Below are positions 45,248 through 53,909 of a DNA stretch of 64,000 bases, piece by piece (positions within the stretch are counted from its first letter, which is position 1; each line of letters starts with the position of its first letter). Position numbers and translations under genes: made by a program. Source of the stretch: Allobosea sp. BK604 (GTDB lineage Bacteria; Pseudomonadota; Alphaproteobacteria; Rhizobiales; Beijerinckiaceae); assembly GCF_004341515.1 (NCBI RefSeq), contig NZ_SLZF01000016.1, positions 117,423 to 181,422 of the forward strand, read 5' to 3'. The notes under the pieces are model-generated. The model searched no databases and was not told the DNA's origin. It saw only the letters and a list, made by a program, of their open reading frames with translations.

Positions 45248-47404
45248 ATGTCCGCCTTGCTTATCATCATTCTTCTGAGTGCGCTTTCGATTGTCTACGG
45301 CATATGGGCCTATGGCGACGTCATGAAGCGCGACGCCGGCAGCCAGCGCATGCAGGAGATTTCCGGTGCGGTCGCCGAGGGCGCGCAGGCCTATCTCAAG
45401 CGCCAATACGTCACCATCTCGATGGTCGGCGTCGTGCTCTTCGTTGTCCTGGCCTATCTGCTCGGCCCCTGGGTCGGCATCGGCTTCCTGATCGGCGCGG
45501 TGCTCTCCGGCGCCGCCGGCTTCATCGGCATGAACGTCTCGGTCCGGGCCAATGTCCGCACCGCCCAGGCTGCGATGCAGTCGCTGGGCGAGGGGCTCGA
45601 CGTCGCCTTCAAGGCGGGCGCGGTCACCGGCATGCTGGTCGCCGGCCTCGCGCTGCTCGGCGTCGCCGTCTACTACACAGTGCTGACCGTCGGCCTCGGC
45701 AATTCGCCGTCCAGCCGCGTCGTCATCGACTCGCTGGTCGCGCTCGGTTTCGGCGCCTCGCTGATCTCGATCTTCGCCCGCCTCGGCGGCGGCATCTTCA
45801 CCAAGGGCGCTGACGTGGGCGCCGACCTCGTCGGCAAGGTCGAGGCCGGCATCCCGGAGGATGATCCGCGCAACCCCGCGACCATCGCCGACAACGTCGG
45901 CGACAATGTCGGCGACTGCGCCGGCATGGCCGCCGATCTGTTCGAGACCTATGCGGTGACGCTGGTCGCGACCATGGTGCTCTCCGCGATCTTCTTCGCC
46001 GGCCAGCCCGTGCTGGGCGCGATGATGCTCTACCCGATGGCGATCGGCGCCGCCTGCATCGTCACCTCGATCATCGGCACCTTCTTCGTCAAGCTCGGCG
46101 CCAACCAGTCGATCATGGGCGCGCTCTACAAGGGCTTCATCGCCGCCGGCGTGCTCTCGGTCGGCGCCATCGCCCTGGTCAACTGGCTGATGTTCGGCGG
46201 CTTCTCGGCCGCCTTCACCACCGTGCAGGGCGTGAGCTTCACCTCGGGCGGGCTCTTCGGCTGCGCGCTTGTCGGCCTCGCGGTGACGCTCTGCATCGTC
46301 GTCATCACCGAGTACTACACCGGCACCGGCAAGCGTCCGGTCGTCTCGATCGCCCAGGCCTCGGTCACCGGCCACGGCACCAACGTCATCCAGGGCCTCG
46401 CCGTCTCGCTGGAAGCGACCGCGGCGCCGACCATCGTGATCATCGCCGGCATCATCGTCGCCTATGGCCTGGCCGGCCTGTTCGGCATCGCCATCGCCAC
46501 CACCGCCATGCTGGCGCTCGCCGGCGTCGTCGTGGCGCTCGACGCCTTCGGCCCGGTCACCGACAATGCCGGCGGCATCGCCGAGATGGCCGGCCTGCCC
46601 AAGGAGGTCCGCCACTCCACCGACGCGCTCGACGCCGTCGGCAACACCACCAAGGCGGTCACCAAGGGCTATGCGATCGGCTCCGCCGGCCTCGGCGCCC
46701 TGGTGCTCTTCGCCGCCTATACCTCGGACCTGAACTTCTTCATCGCCGAGGCCAACAAGGCGGGCGCGACCAGCTTCCAGTACTTCAAGGGCATCACGGT
46801 CGATTTCTCGCTGTCCAACCCCTATGTCGTCGTCGGCCTGCTGCTCGGCGGCCTCATTCCCTTCCTCTTCGGCGGCATGGGCATGACCGCGGTCGGCCGC
46901 GCCGCCGGCTCGGTCGTGGAGGAGGTGCGCAGGCAGTTCCGCGAGAAGCCCGGCATCATGGAAGGCAAGGACCGGCCCGATTACGGCCGCGCCGTCGACA
47001 TGCTGACGCGCGCCGCGATCAAGGAAATGATCGTGCCCTCGCTCCTGCCGGTGCTGGCGCCGATCGTGACCTTCTTCGTCATCAACGCCATTGCCGGCCG
47101 CAACCAGGCCTTCGCCGCGGTCGGCGCCATGCTGATGGGCGTCATCGTCACCGGCATCTTCGTCGCCATCTCGATGACCTCGGGCGGCGGCGCCTGGGAC
47201 AATGCCAAGAAGAGCTTCGAGGACGGCTTCGTCGACAAGGACGGCGTGCGCCACATGAAGGGGTCCGACGCCCACAAGGCCTCGGTGACCGGCGACACCG
47301 TCGGCGACCCCTACAAGGACACGGCGGGCCCCGCCGTGAACCCGGCGATCAAGATCACCAACATCATCGCGCTCCTGCTGCTGGCGATCCTGGCGCATTC
47401 CTGA
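45248..47404 (+). CDS. hppA: K+-insensitive pyrophosphate-energised proton pump
   Basis: A 718-residue membrane pyrophosphatase that pumps H+ using PPi hydrolysis. The catalytic loop is GADVGADLVGKVEAGIPEDD at about 188-207, followed by NPATIADNVGDNVGDCAGMAADLFE; conserved DNAGGIAEMAG and the C-terminal GGGAWDNAKKSFEDG loop and GDTVGDPYKDTAGPAVNP are intact. In GNTTKAVTKG, Lys469 occupies the position that distinguishes K+-independent enzymes (K+-dependent ones have Ala). It has about 16 helices. The ATG at 45248 follows GGAGCACCG, and a strong terminator ends it. Confidence 0.97.
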   Translation: MSALLIIILLSALSIVYGIWAYGDVMKRDAGSQRMQEISGAVAEGAQAYLKRQYVTISMVGVVLFVVLAYLLGPWVGIGFLIGAVLSGAAGFIGMNVSVRANVRTAQAAMQSLGEGLDVAFKAGAVTGMLVAGLALLGVAVYYTVLTVGLGNSPSSRVVIDSLVALGFGASLISIFARLGGGIFTKGADVGADLVGKVEAGIPEDDPRNPATIADNVGDNVGDCAGMAADLFETYAVTLVATMVLSAIFFAGQPVLGAMMLYPMAIGAACIVTSIIGTFFVKLGANQSIMGALYKGFIAAGVLSVGAIALVNWLMFGGFSAAFTTVQGVSFTSGGLFGCALVGLAVTLCIVVITEYYTGTGKRPVVSIAQASVTGHGTNVIQGLAVSLEATAAPTIVIIAGIIVAYGLAGLFGIAIATTAMLALAGVVVALDAFGPVTDNAGGIAEMAGLPKEVRHSTDALDAVGNTTKAVTKGYAIGSAGLGALVLFAAYTSDLNFFIAEANKAGATSFQYFKGITVDFSLSNPYVVVGLLLGGLIPFLFGGMGMTAVGRAAGSVVEEVRRQFREKPGIMEGKDRPDYGRAVDMLTRAAIKEMIVPSLLPVLAPIVTFFVINAIAGRNQAFAAVGAMLMGVIVTGIFVAISMTSGGGAWDNAKKSFEDGFVDKDGVRHMKGSDAHKASVTGDTVGDPYKDTAGPAVNPAIKITNIIALLLLAILAHS

Positions 47405-47432
47405 GCCTGAACCAGCTGCCCGAACGCCAAGG

Positions 47433-47460
47433 CCCCGCGGAGCGATCCGCGGGGTTTTTT
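47433..47460 (+). terminator. Rho-independent terminator of hppA
   Basis: ccccgcgga (47433-47441) pairs with tccgcgggg (47446-47454) around a gcga loop, followed by six T residues (47455-47460). Stem, tetraloop and T tract form a textbook intrinsic terminator 29 bases after the hppA stop. Confidence 0.93.
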
Positions 47461-47541
47461 CTTGCCGTCCCAAGGGGTTGGCGCCCGATCCTGAATCAAG
47501 CTCTCGCCCTGTTGAATCAGATTATGAAGGGGCATCTCGTC

Positions 47542-47707
47542 ATGGTCGGGCTTGTCCCGACCATCCACGTCTTCCTTGATGCGGGGCGGTGTTCAAGACG
47601 TGGCTGCTCGCCACAGGGGCGAGCATGACGGCGTGACTGAGAGCATTTTAATCCAGGGACTGGGCACGGCCTTTCCCGTCATGGTCGGGACGAGCCCGAC
47701 CATGACG
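47542..47707. repeat. Cluster of four hairpins
   Basis: Within 166 bases there are atggtcggg/cccgaccat (47542-47564), ccacgtctt/aagacgtgg (47565-47603), gctcgcc/ggcgagc (47606-47624) and the 13-bp perfect stem cgtcatggtcggg/cccgaccatgacg (47677-47707). The first and last share the same atggtcggg arm, so the stretch looks like a composite mobile repeat. The 391-base gap from hppA to the EamA gene holds no other gene. Confidence 0.8.
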
Positions 47708-47795
47708 GCTGGCTCGCTACGGCCGGGAACGTAGCGTTCCTGCAAGCGTCAGCCAGTGCCCGGTGGCATGGTCGCCCCAACCCTAGGGGCAAGCC

Positions 47796-48722
47796 ATGAC
47801 CGCATCGACAAGCACAGCCGTTTCCGCCGCCCGATCCAGCCACGCCACCGAGATCGCGCTGCTCCTCCTGCTCGCGGCGCTCTGGGGCGGCTCCTATACC
47901 TTCATCAAGCTCGGCGTGGAGACGATCCCGCCGGTCACGCTGATCGCGGCCCGCACGCTGATCGCCGGCGCGATCCTCGTCGCGGTCATCCGCGGGCGCG
48001 GCCTTGGCCTGCCCCGCGATCTCGCGACCTGGCGGCTTTTCCTGTTCCAGGCCTGCCTCAACAGCGTCCTGCCCTTCACGCTGATCGCCTGGGCCGAGCG
48101 CAGCGTCGATGCCGGGCTCGCCACCATCCTCAACGCCACCACCCCGGTCTTCGTCTTCCTGCTGACGCTCGCCTTCGCCGCGCAGCGCAAGCTCGACCTG
48201 CGCAAGGCCTTCGGCGTCGCCGCCGGACTTGCCGGCATCATGCTGGTTGTCGGCGTCGAGGCCGTCGGCGGCCTGGGCGGCGAGCTCGTGCCGCAGCTTG
48301 CCATCGTGCTCGCCACCGTCTCCTATGCCTGCGCCGCCCTGTTCGGCCGCAACTTCACCGGGCTCGACCCGCTGATGCCGGCCGCCGGCTCCCTGCTCTG
48401 CGGCGGCGCGATCCTGCTGCCGCTCGCCCTGATCGTCGACCGGCCCTGGACGCTCTCGCCCTCGCAGGATTCGATCCTCGCCCTGCTGGCGCTGGCGGGT
48501 TTCTCGACGGCGCTCGCCTTCGCCATCTATTTCCGGCTGATCGGCACGCTCGGCCCGGTCGGCACGACCTCGGTCTCGTTCCTGCGCGTGCCCTTCGGCG
48601 TCGCCATCGGCATCGCCTTCCTCGGCGAGCGCCTCAGCCCGACCGCCTGGCTCGGCCTGGCGCTGGTCGTGATCGGCGTGGCGGCGATGACCCTGCCGGA
48701 GCGCAATACGACAACGCGTTGA
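47796..48722 (+). CDS. EamA-family (DMT) transporter
   Basis: A 308-residue, ten-helix drug/metabolite transporter. It has the two-fold EamA architecture: ALLLLLAALWGGSYTFIKLGVETIPP in helix 1 and ATVSYACAALFGRNFTGLDP beginning the second repeat, ending SVSFLRVPFGVAIGIAFLGERLSPTAWLGLALVVIGVAAM. Such proteins export amino acids or other metabolites; the substrate here is unknown. Start ATG 47796. Confidence 0.9.
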   Translation: MTASTSTAVSAARSSHATEIALLLLLAALWGGSYTFIKLGVETIPPVTLIAARTLIAGAILVAVIRGRGLGLPRDLATWRLFLFQACLNSVLPFTLIAWAERSVDAGLATILNATTPVFVFLLTLAFAAQRKLDLRKAFGVAAGLAGIMLVVGVEAVGGLGGELVPQLAIVLATVSYACAALFGRNFTGLDPLMPAAGSLLCGGAILLPLALIVDRPWTLSPSQDSILALLALAGFSTALAFAIYFRLIGTLGPVGTTSVSFLRVPFGVAIGIAFLGERLSPTAWLGLALVVIGVAAMTLPERNTTTR

Positions 48723-48779
48723 TCCCACGCTTGCATGACCTTTGAACCAATAATAGATATTGATCAAAGGAGGCAGGCA

Positions 48780-49037
48780 ATGGCTGTCAGTGCGGATCTC
48801 GGAACCCGATTGGAGAGCGTTGTCGATCAACTGGTCGCAACAGGCCGCTACAACTCGAAGAGCGAGGTCTTGCGCGAAGGCGTGCGCCTCGTCGAGGAGC
48901 GCGAGAAGCGGCTCATGGCCCTCGACGCGGCATTGGAGCAGGGCCTCGCGGAAGCCGATGCCGGCCAGCTCATCGCCGGTGATGATGTCTTCGCCACTTT
49001 GCGGGCGCGTTATACGAAGTCTGCCGACGGCGGATGA
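48780..49037 (+). CDS. ParD-family antitoxin
   Basis: An 85-residue protein: MAVSADLGTRLESVVDQLVATGRYNSKSEVLREGVRLVEEREKRLMALDAALEQGLAEADAG. This is the ribbon-helix-helix DNA-binding fold of ParD/CC2985 antitoxins followed by a toxin-binding helix. AAGGAGG precedes the ATG. Its stop overlaps the parE start (ATGA). It appears intact although the toxin gene is broken. Confidence 0.88.
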   Translation: MAVSADLGTRLESVVDQLVATGRYNSKSEVLREGVRLVEEREKRLMALDAALEQGLAEADAGQLIAGDDVFATLRARYTKSADGG

Positions 49038-49330
49038 GGCTGGCCTTCACGCTCAAGGCGCGCCGCGACCTGCAGGAGATCGGCGACTACATCGCCAAGG
49101 ACAGCCCGGTCCAGGCGCTACGCTTTGTCGATACCCTTGAGCGCCGCTGCGCGGGCCTTCTCGTTACGCCCGAGCGCTATCCCCTGGTCGCGCGCTAACC
49201 GGCGCGTCAACTCCGCCGTGCTCCCCATGGCAGCTATGTGATCTTCTATCGCCTGCGCGAGGACACGGTCGAAATTCTGCGCGTATTGCACGGCGCCCGC
49301 GATCTCGATGCCCTGATCGGGGCGCTGTGA
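49034..49330 (+). pseudogene. ParE-family toxin with premature stop
   Basis: The frame reads MRLAFTLKARRDLQEIGDYIAKD..PERYPLVAR, then TAA at 49196-49198 (codon 55), and continues in the same frame with PARQLRRAPHGSYVIFYRLREDTVEILRVLHGARDLDALIGAL to a TGA at 49328. Both parts match the RelE/ParE fold without a gap, and relatives carry an aromatic residue (usually tyrosine) at the stop, so a single-base change of TAT or TAC is likely. The C-terminal strands with the VLHGARD motif, needed for gyrase inhibition, are lost. A sequencing error is the alternative. Confidence 0.85.
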
Positions 49331-49442
49331 GCCGCGAGATCGTGGGGCCGGATATCGTATCGCGTCCGCTGATCTACCTCGTTCTCGTCGGGGCTTTTGC
49401 CGAAATCCGCAATCCACCGTTCGGATCGAGGCGTCAGGCACG

Positions 49443-49474
49443 AAAAAGCCCCGCAGCATCGCTGCGGGGCTTTT
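49443..49474 (-). terminator. Bidirectional terminator between parE remnant and bamE
   Basis: aaaagccccgcagc (49444-49457) and gctgcggggctttt (49461-49474) form a perfect 14-bp stem with a 3-base loop. Read leftward it ends in five T residues, suiting bamE, whose stop is 31 bases upstream; read rightward it ends in four. The 174 bases between the parE remnant and bamE hold no other gene. Confidence 0.9.
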
Positions 49475-49504
49475 GCCTGTTCGTGGGAACCGTCTTCAGG
49501 CTCG

Positions 49505-50014
49505 TCAGGAGCCGCCAGTCAGGCCGCCGAGCGGGTTGAACTTGGTGACGCCGCGGAAGAGGTTGCGCACGAAGCTCTGCTCCTCGCCGCCCGAGGCGGT
49601 GGTGCGGCTGATGAAGTCGAAGATCACGCCGTCCTGCAGGCCGTAATTGGCGATGCGCTCGACCTTGAAGGACTTGTTGAAATAGATCACCAGCACGTTC
49701 TGGTCGATCACCGCCGGGTCCTGGAACTGGAAGCGCCGGCGCACGCGCTGGCTGATATAGTAGAAGGTGCGGTTGCCGACGGTCGAGGTCGTCGAGGGCG
49801 TGCCGAGGATGGCCAGCACCTGCTGCACGTCCATGCCGGGCTTCACCTGGGCGATCAGCCCGTCATCCATGACGAAGCCGCGCGTGAACTCCTCGTTCAG
49901 TCCGGACGATGTCGGCAGCACGAAGCCGCCCCGGTCTGCGCCGCAGCCGGCGAGAGCGAGTGACGAGGTCGCGAGAAAGCCCAACAGGGTCGCGCGGCGG
50001 GTCGTATCGGTCAT
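49505..50014 (-). CDS. bamE: Outer membrane protein assembly factor BamE (lipoprotein)
   Basis: A 169-residue lipoprotein of the SmpA/OmlA family. The signal ends LALAGC with Cys24 as lipid anchor. The conserved core is IAQVKPGMDVQQVLAILGTPSTTSTVGNRTFYYISQ, and the usual YFNKSFKVERIANYGLQDG strand follows. BamE stabilises the BamA-D beta-barrel assembly complex at the outer membrane. The ATG at 50014 is chosen; an in-frame TTG lies nine bases upstream. It is divergent from the cytochrome bc1 chaperone gene, as in other alphaproteobacteria. Confidence 0.92.
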   Translation of the reverse strand: MTDTTRRATLLGFLATSSLALAGCGADRGGFVLPTSSGLNEEFTRGFVMDDGLIAQVKPGMDVQQVLAILGTPSTTSTVGNRTFYYISQRVRRRFQFQDPAVIDQNVLVIYFNKSFKVERIANYGLQDGVIFDFISRTTASGGEEQSFVRNLFRGVTKFNPLGGLTGGS

Positions 50015-50149
50015 GCAGGGCAATCCAGAAGCAGGGAGGGCAGGTCCAATGGGGCGGGAGGTCTAAGTCGCTTGTCAAACAGGTCATGGTTGGCGTAACG
50101 CCCGAGCATGGCTTTGGCAAGGCAGAGGCGGTACCCGGGAGTTGCGCGC

Positions 50150-50695
50150 GTGATCTTCGGCTTGTTCGGCAAGCGTTCGGAGCGACTTGGGCCGGTGAAT
50201 GCGTTGTTCGATCGCGTCGCCGTGGCATCGCGCCAGCCCGGCCTCTATCTCGAAGGCGGCATTCCCGACACGTTCGAAGGCCGTTTCGAATCACTGACGC
50301 TGCATGTCTTCCTCGTGCTGCGCCGCCTGCGCGCGCTGCCGGCTCCGGCCGACGCCCTGGCGCAGGATTTCGTCGACGCCTGCTTCTCCTATCTCGAGTT
50401 CGGCTTCCGCCAGAGCGGCATCAGCGATGTCGCCGTGCCCAAGCGCATGAAGAAGATCGGCCAGATGTTCTATGGCCGGCTCCAGGCCTATGAGCGCGCG
50501 CTGGCCTCCTCCGATCCGGCCGAGCTGGTCGAGACCCTGCGCCGCAATGCCGGAAGCGGCGAGGGCGCCCCTGCGCTGGCCGCCTATGTGCGAGCGAGCG
50601 ACGACGCCTTTGCCGGGCGCGATCTTGACGCAATTCTGGAGCAGGAAGCGCTCTTTCCCGCTTTCTCCAATCAAGAGAATCACCATGGCGCCTGA
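50150..50695 (+). CDS. Ubiquinol-cytochrome c chaperone family protein
   Basis: A 181-residue protein of the CBP3/UQCC1-like family: LYNALFDRVA-type opening (VNALFDRVAVASRQPGLY), FEGRFESLTLHVFLVLRRLR, FVDACFSYLEFGFRQSGISDVAVPKRMKKIGQMFYGRLQAYERAL. It assists assembly of cytochrome b in complex III. A GTG at 50150, with GGGAG eight bases upstream, fits the family start; an ATG at 50108 is also in frame. Its end overlaps the DUF177 gene. Confidence 0.88.
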   Translation: MIFGLFGKRSERLGPVNALFDRVAVASRQPGLYLEGGIPDTFEGRFESLTLHVFLVLRRLRALPAPADALAQDFVDACFSYLEFGFRQSGISDVAVPKRMKKIGQMFYGRLQAYERALASSDPAELVETLRRNAGSGEGAPALAAYVRASDDAFAGRDLDAILEQEALFPAFSNQENHHGA

Positions 50696-51242
50696 AACCA
50701 GCGCCCCGCTCAGCCATCCCGTCCGTGTCGAGACGATCAAGCCGCGTGGCAGCCATGTCACGGTGACCGCCGCCGGCGAGACCCTGGCGCGCATCGCCAC
50801 CGTGCTCGGCCTCGCCTCGCTCGAAGCGCTCGAGGCGCGTTACGAGCTGTCGCGCAATGGCGATCGGGTGAAGCTTGCGGGCGAGATCGCTGCCGAGCTG
50901 CACCAGACTTGCATCGTCACGCTCGACCCGTTCCCGGTCAGCCTGAAAGTGCCGGTCAAGCTCGATTTCGTGCCGGAAGCGGAGGCGCTCGCCGCCGCCG
51001 AGCGCGAGCAGAGCCGCGACGACAAGGGCGAGATCGATCTCGAGATCCTGCTCAACGAGGACGATCCGCCGGAGCCGATCATCGACGGCGTGATCGATCT
51101 CGGCGCGATCACCGTCGAGTTCCTGGCGCTCGCGCTCGATCCCTATCCGCGCAAGCCGGGAGCGAGCTTCGATGCCGATCTCGGCAGCTCCAGGGAGGAA
51201 TCGCCCTTTGCCGTGCTGGCCAAGCTGAAACGGGGCGAATGA
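50685..51242 (+). CDS. DUF177 (YceD-like) protein
   Basis: A 185-residue protein with the DUF177 core: VTVTAAGETLARIATVLGLASLEALEARYEL, LAGEIAAELHQTCIVTLDPFPVSLKVPVKLDF and acidic EIDLEILLNEDDPPEPIIDGVIDLGAITVEFLALALDPYPRKPG. YceD-family genes usually precede rpmF or plsX and affect rRNA processing or ribosome assembly; function is not settled. It overlaps the upstream gene by 11 bases and is followed by plsX. Confidence 0.9.
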   Translation: MAPETSAPLSHPVRVETIKPRGSHVTVTAAGETLARIATVLGLASLEALEARYELSRNGDRVKLAGEIAAELHQTCIVTLDPFPVSLKVPVKLDFVPEAEALAAAEREQSRDDKGEIDLEILLNEDDPPEPIIDGVIDLGAITVEFLALALDPYPRKPGASFDADLGSSREESPFAVLAKLKRGE

Positions 51243-51357
51243 GCGCTTTTTCTTCTCCTGCTTTGGCTTGCGGCGGGCGTCCAAGTCGCTATTGTCCGGC
51301 CCGCATCGAGCTGCCCCGTATCGAAGGGCGGCCTCTTCCGGGATCGACCATCACCTC

Positions 51358-52416
51358 ATGACCAGACCGGTTACAATCGCGCTCGATGCGATGGGCGGAG
51401 ATCACGGCCCTGCGATCGTCATTCCCGGCGCTGCGCTGGCACTTGAGCGGCGTCCGGATGTCCGTTTCGTCATGTTCGGCGACGAGACCCTCGTCCTGCC
51501 GCTGCTCGACGCCCATCCCAAGCTGAAGGCGGTCACGACCTTCCACCACACCGAGGTCTCGGTGAAGATGGACGACAAGCCGAGCCAGGCCCTGCGCTAT
51601 GGCCGCTACAAGTCGTCGATGTGGCGTGCGATCGACGCCACCAAGACCGGCGAGGCCGATGTCACCATCTCCGCCGGCAATACCGGCGCGCTGATGGCGA
51701 TGTCCAAGTTCTGCCTAAAGTCGATGCCGCAGGTCGACCGCCCGGCCATCGCCTGCCTGTGGCCGACGGCCCGCGGCGAGAGCGTCGTGCTCGATGTCGG
51801 CGCGACCATCGGCGCCGATGCCCGCCATCTCGTCGACCTCGCGGTGATGGGCGCGGCCATGGCCCGCATCGTCTTCGATCTCGACAAGCCGAGCGTCGGC
51901 CTGCTCAATGTCGGCGTCGAGGAGATCAAGGGCGTCGAGGCGGTCAAGGAAGCGGGGCGCATCCTGCGCGAGAGCAACCTGCCGCACCTGACCTATCACG
52001 GCTTCGTCGAGGGCGACGATCTCGGCAAGGGCACCGTCGATGTCGTCGTCACCGAGGGCTTCACCGGCAATATCGCCCTGAAGACCGCCGAGGGCACGGC
52101 ACGCCAGATCGCCGAATATCTGCGCGCCGCGATGACCCGTTCGTTCATGGCCAAGATCGGCTATCTCTTCGCCCGCGGCGCCTTCTCGGCGCTCCGGGAG
52201 AAGATGGATCCGCGCAAGGCCAATGGCGGCGTTTTCCTCGGGCTCGAGGGCATCGTCATCAAGAGCCATGGCGGCACCGATGCGATCGGCTTCGCCAGCG
52301 CCACCGAACTGGGCTATGAGATGGCGCGCGAGAACCTGATGGCGAAGGTCCGCGAAATGGTGGCCGCGACAGCGCGGCCGGAGACGGCGCCGCAACCGGC
52401 GGCCGCCGTCGAATAG
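51358..52416 (+). CDS. plsX: Phosphate acyltransferase PlsX
   Basis: A 352-residue enzyme that makes acyl-phosphate from acyl-ACP for phospholipid synthesis. Motifs: VTIALDAMGGDHGP at the start, SMWRAIDATKTGEADVTISAGNTGALMAMSKF, VVTEGFTGNIALKTAEGTARQIAEYLR and GGTDAIGFASATELGYEMARENL. The ATG at 51358 matches the family start; 115 bases separate it from DUF177. Order plsX-fabH is conserved. Confidence 0.96.
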   Translation: MTRPVTIALDAMGGDHGPAIVIPGAALALERRPDVRFVMFGDETLVLPLLDAHPKLKAVTTFHHTEVSVKMDDKPSQALRYGRYKSSMWRAIDATKTGEADVTISAGNTGALMAMSKFCLKSMPQVDRPAIACLWPTARGESVVLDVGATIGADARHLVDLAVMGAAMARIVFDLDKPSVGLLNVGVEEIKGVEAVKEAGRILRESNLPHLTYHGFVEGDDLGKGTVDVVVTEGFTGNIALKTAEGTARQIAEYLRAAMTRSFMAKIGYLFARGAFSALREKMDPRKANGGVFLGLEGIVIKSHGGTDAIGFASATELGYEMARENLMAKVREMVAATARPETAPQPAAAVE

Positions 52417-52428
52417 GGAAAAGCTTAC

Positions 52429-53406
52429 TTGTCCATGCTCCGTTCTGTCGTCCGCGGCTGCGGCTCCTACCTTCCGGAACGTATCGTCACCAATGCCGAG
52501 CTGGCCCAGCGCGTCGACACGTCCGACGAATGGATCGTGCAGCGCACCGGCATCCATCAGCGCCATGTCGCTGCCGAGGGCGAGACGACCTCGATGATCG
52601 GCCTCAAGGCGGCCAGGGCGGCGCTTGCCGATGCCGGCATGGACGCGTCCGAGATCGACCTGATCGTCGTCGCCACCGCGACCCCGGACCATACCTTTCC
52701 CGCCACCGCGACGCAGATCCAGGCCGAGCTCGGCATCACCGAGGGCGCGGCCTTCGACCTGCAGGCGGTCTGTTCGGGCTTCGTCTTCGGCCTCGCCACC
52801 GCCGACAAGTTCCTGCGCTCGGGCGCGGCGCGCGCCGCGCTGGTGATCGGCGCCGAGACCTTCTCGCGCATCCTCGACTGGGAGGACCGCGCCACCTGCG
52901 TGCTCTTCGGCGACGGCGCCGGCGCCGTCGTGCTCAAGGCGGAGGAGGGCGGCGGCACGCTGGCCGATCGCGGCGTCCTCACCACCCATATCCGCTCGGA
53001 CGGGCGCTTCAAGAACAAGCTCTATGTCGATGGCGGCGCGGGCTCGACCAAGACGGTCGGCTTCCTGCGCATGGAAGGCAAGGAGGTCTTCCGCCACGCC
53101 GTCGTCAAGCTGGCCGAGACGGTGCAGCACACTTTCTCGGAAACCGGCCTCTCGGGCCGCGATATCGACTGGTTCGTGCCGCACCAGGCCAACCGCCGCA
53201 TCATCGACGCCACCGCGGACAAGCTCGGCATCAGCCATGACCGCGTCGTCGTCACCGTCGACAGGCATGGCAACACCTCGGCCGCCTCGATCCCGCTCGC
53301 GCTTGCCGAAGCGCATCGGGACGGCCGCATCCAGCCCGGCCAGCTCGTCCTCATCGAGGCGATGGGCGGCGGCTTCACCTGGGGCTCTGCCCTGATCCGC
53401 TGGTGA
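52429..53406 (+). CDS. fabH: Beta-ketoacyl-ACP synthase III
   Basis: A 325-residue condensing enzyme that starts fatty-acid synthesis from acetyl-CoA and malonyl-ACP. The catalytic triad is Cys115 (AVCSGFVFGL), His252 (VPHQANRRI) and Asn282 (GNTSAAS). Two starts are possible: TTG at 52429, nine bases after GGGAA, giving MSMLRSVVRGCGSYLPE, or ATG at 52435. The spacing favours TTG. It follows plsX by 12 bases. Confidence 0.95.
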   Translation: MSMLRSVVRGCGSYLPERIVTNAELAQRVDTSDEWIVQRTGIHQRHVAAEGETTSMIGLKAARAALADAGMDASEIDLIVVATATPDHTFPATATQIQAELGITEGAAFDLQAVCSGFVFGLATADKFLRSGAARAALVIGAETFSRILDWEDRATCVLFGDGAGAVVLKAEEGGGTLADRGVLTTHIRSDGRFKNKLYVDGGAGSTKTVGFLRMEGKEVFRHAVVKLAETVQHTFSETGLSGRDIDWFVPHQANRRIIDATADKLGISHDRVVVTVDRHGNTSAASIPLALAEAHRDGRIQPGQLVLIEAMGGGFTWGSALIRW

Positions 53407-53594
53407 GCCGTTAGTTCAAAATTCCACCTAATTTCGCTCCATTTTTCCGAGATCCGGCCCGTTCTGCTTGAGATTGCAGTTGAATGGCCGTTCAAGGATT
53501 GACCGGACAGGCCGGGACGCATAGCGTCCCAGCGTCCGTAACGGCGAAGGGTGGGTGGACCTTCTACACACCAATAACGCCTTGGAGGCTATGA

Positions 53595-53909
53595 ATGGCG
53601 GGGCAAACGGTCACTCGCGCCGATCTGTGCGAGGCTGTCTATCAGAAAATCGGGCTGTCGCGGACGGAATCGTCCAAGCTCGTCGAGGCCGTCCTCGACG
53701 AAATCTGCGATGCTGTCGCGCGCGGCGAGAATGTGAAACTATCGTCCTTCGGTTCCTTCGTCGTACGCGACAAAGGCGAGCGAATCGGGCGTAATCCGAA
53801 GACGGGCGTTGAAGTTCCCATCGAGCCGCGTCGTGTTATGGTGTTCAAGCCCTCGAACGTGATGAAGGCCCGGATCAACGGACAGGCGGGCGAGGGCGAC
53901 GAGGAGTGA
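53595..53909 (+). CDS. ihfA: Integration host factor subunit alpha
   Basis: A 104-residue DNA-bending protein: VTRADLCEAVYQKIGLSRTESSKLVEAVLDEICDAVARGENVKLSSFGSFVVRDKGERIGRNPKTGVEVPIEPRRVMVFKPSNVMKARING, the HU/IHF fold with GRNPKTG arm. GGAGG precedes the ATG. With IhfB it compacts DNA and aids transcription and recombination. The GTG start of the MerR gene overlaps its stop. Confidence 0.95.
   Translation: MAGQTVTRADLCEAVYQKIGLSRTESSKLVEAVLDEICDAVARGENVKLSSFGSFVVRDKGERIGRNPKTGVEVPIEPRRVMVFKPSNVMKARINGQAGEGDEE

Noticed and set aside
45236..47473. A 745-codon open frame antisense to hppA
   Set aside because: It is the complement of a strongly conserved gene in very GC-rich DNA; the translation is rich in Asp, Gly, Arg and His without any fold pattern, typical of a shadow frame.
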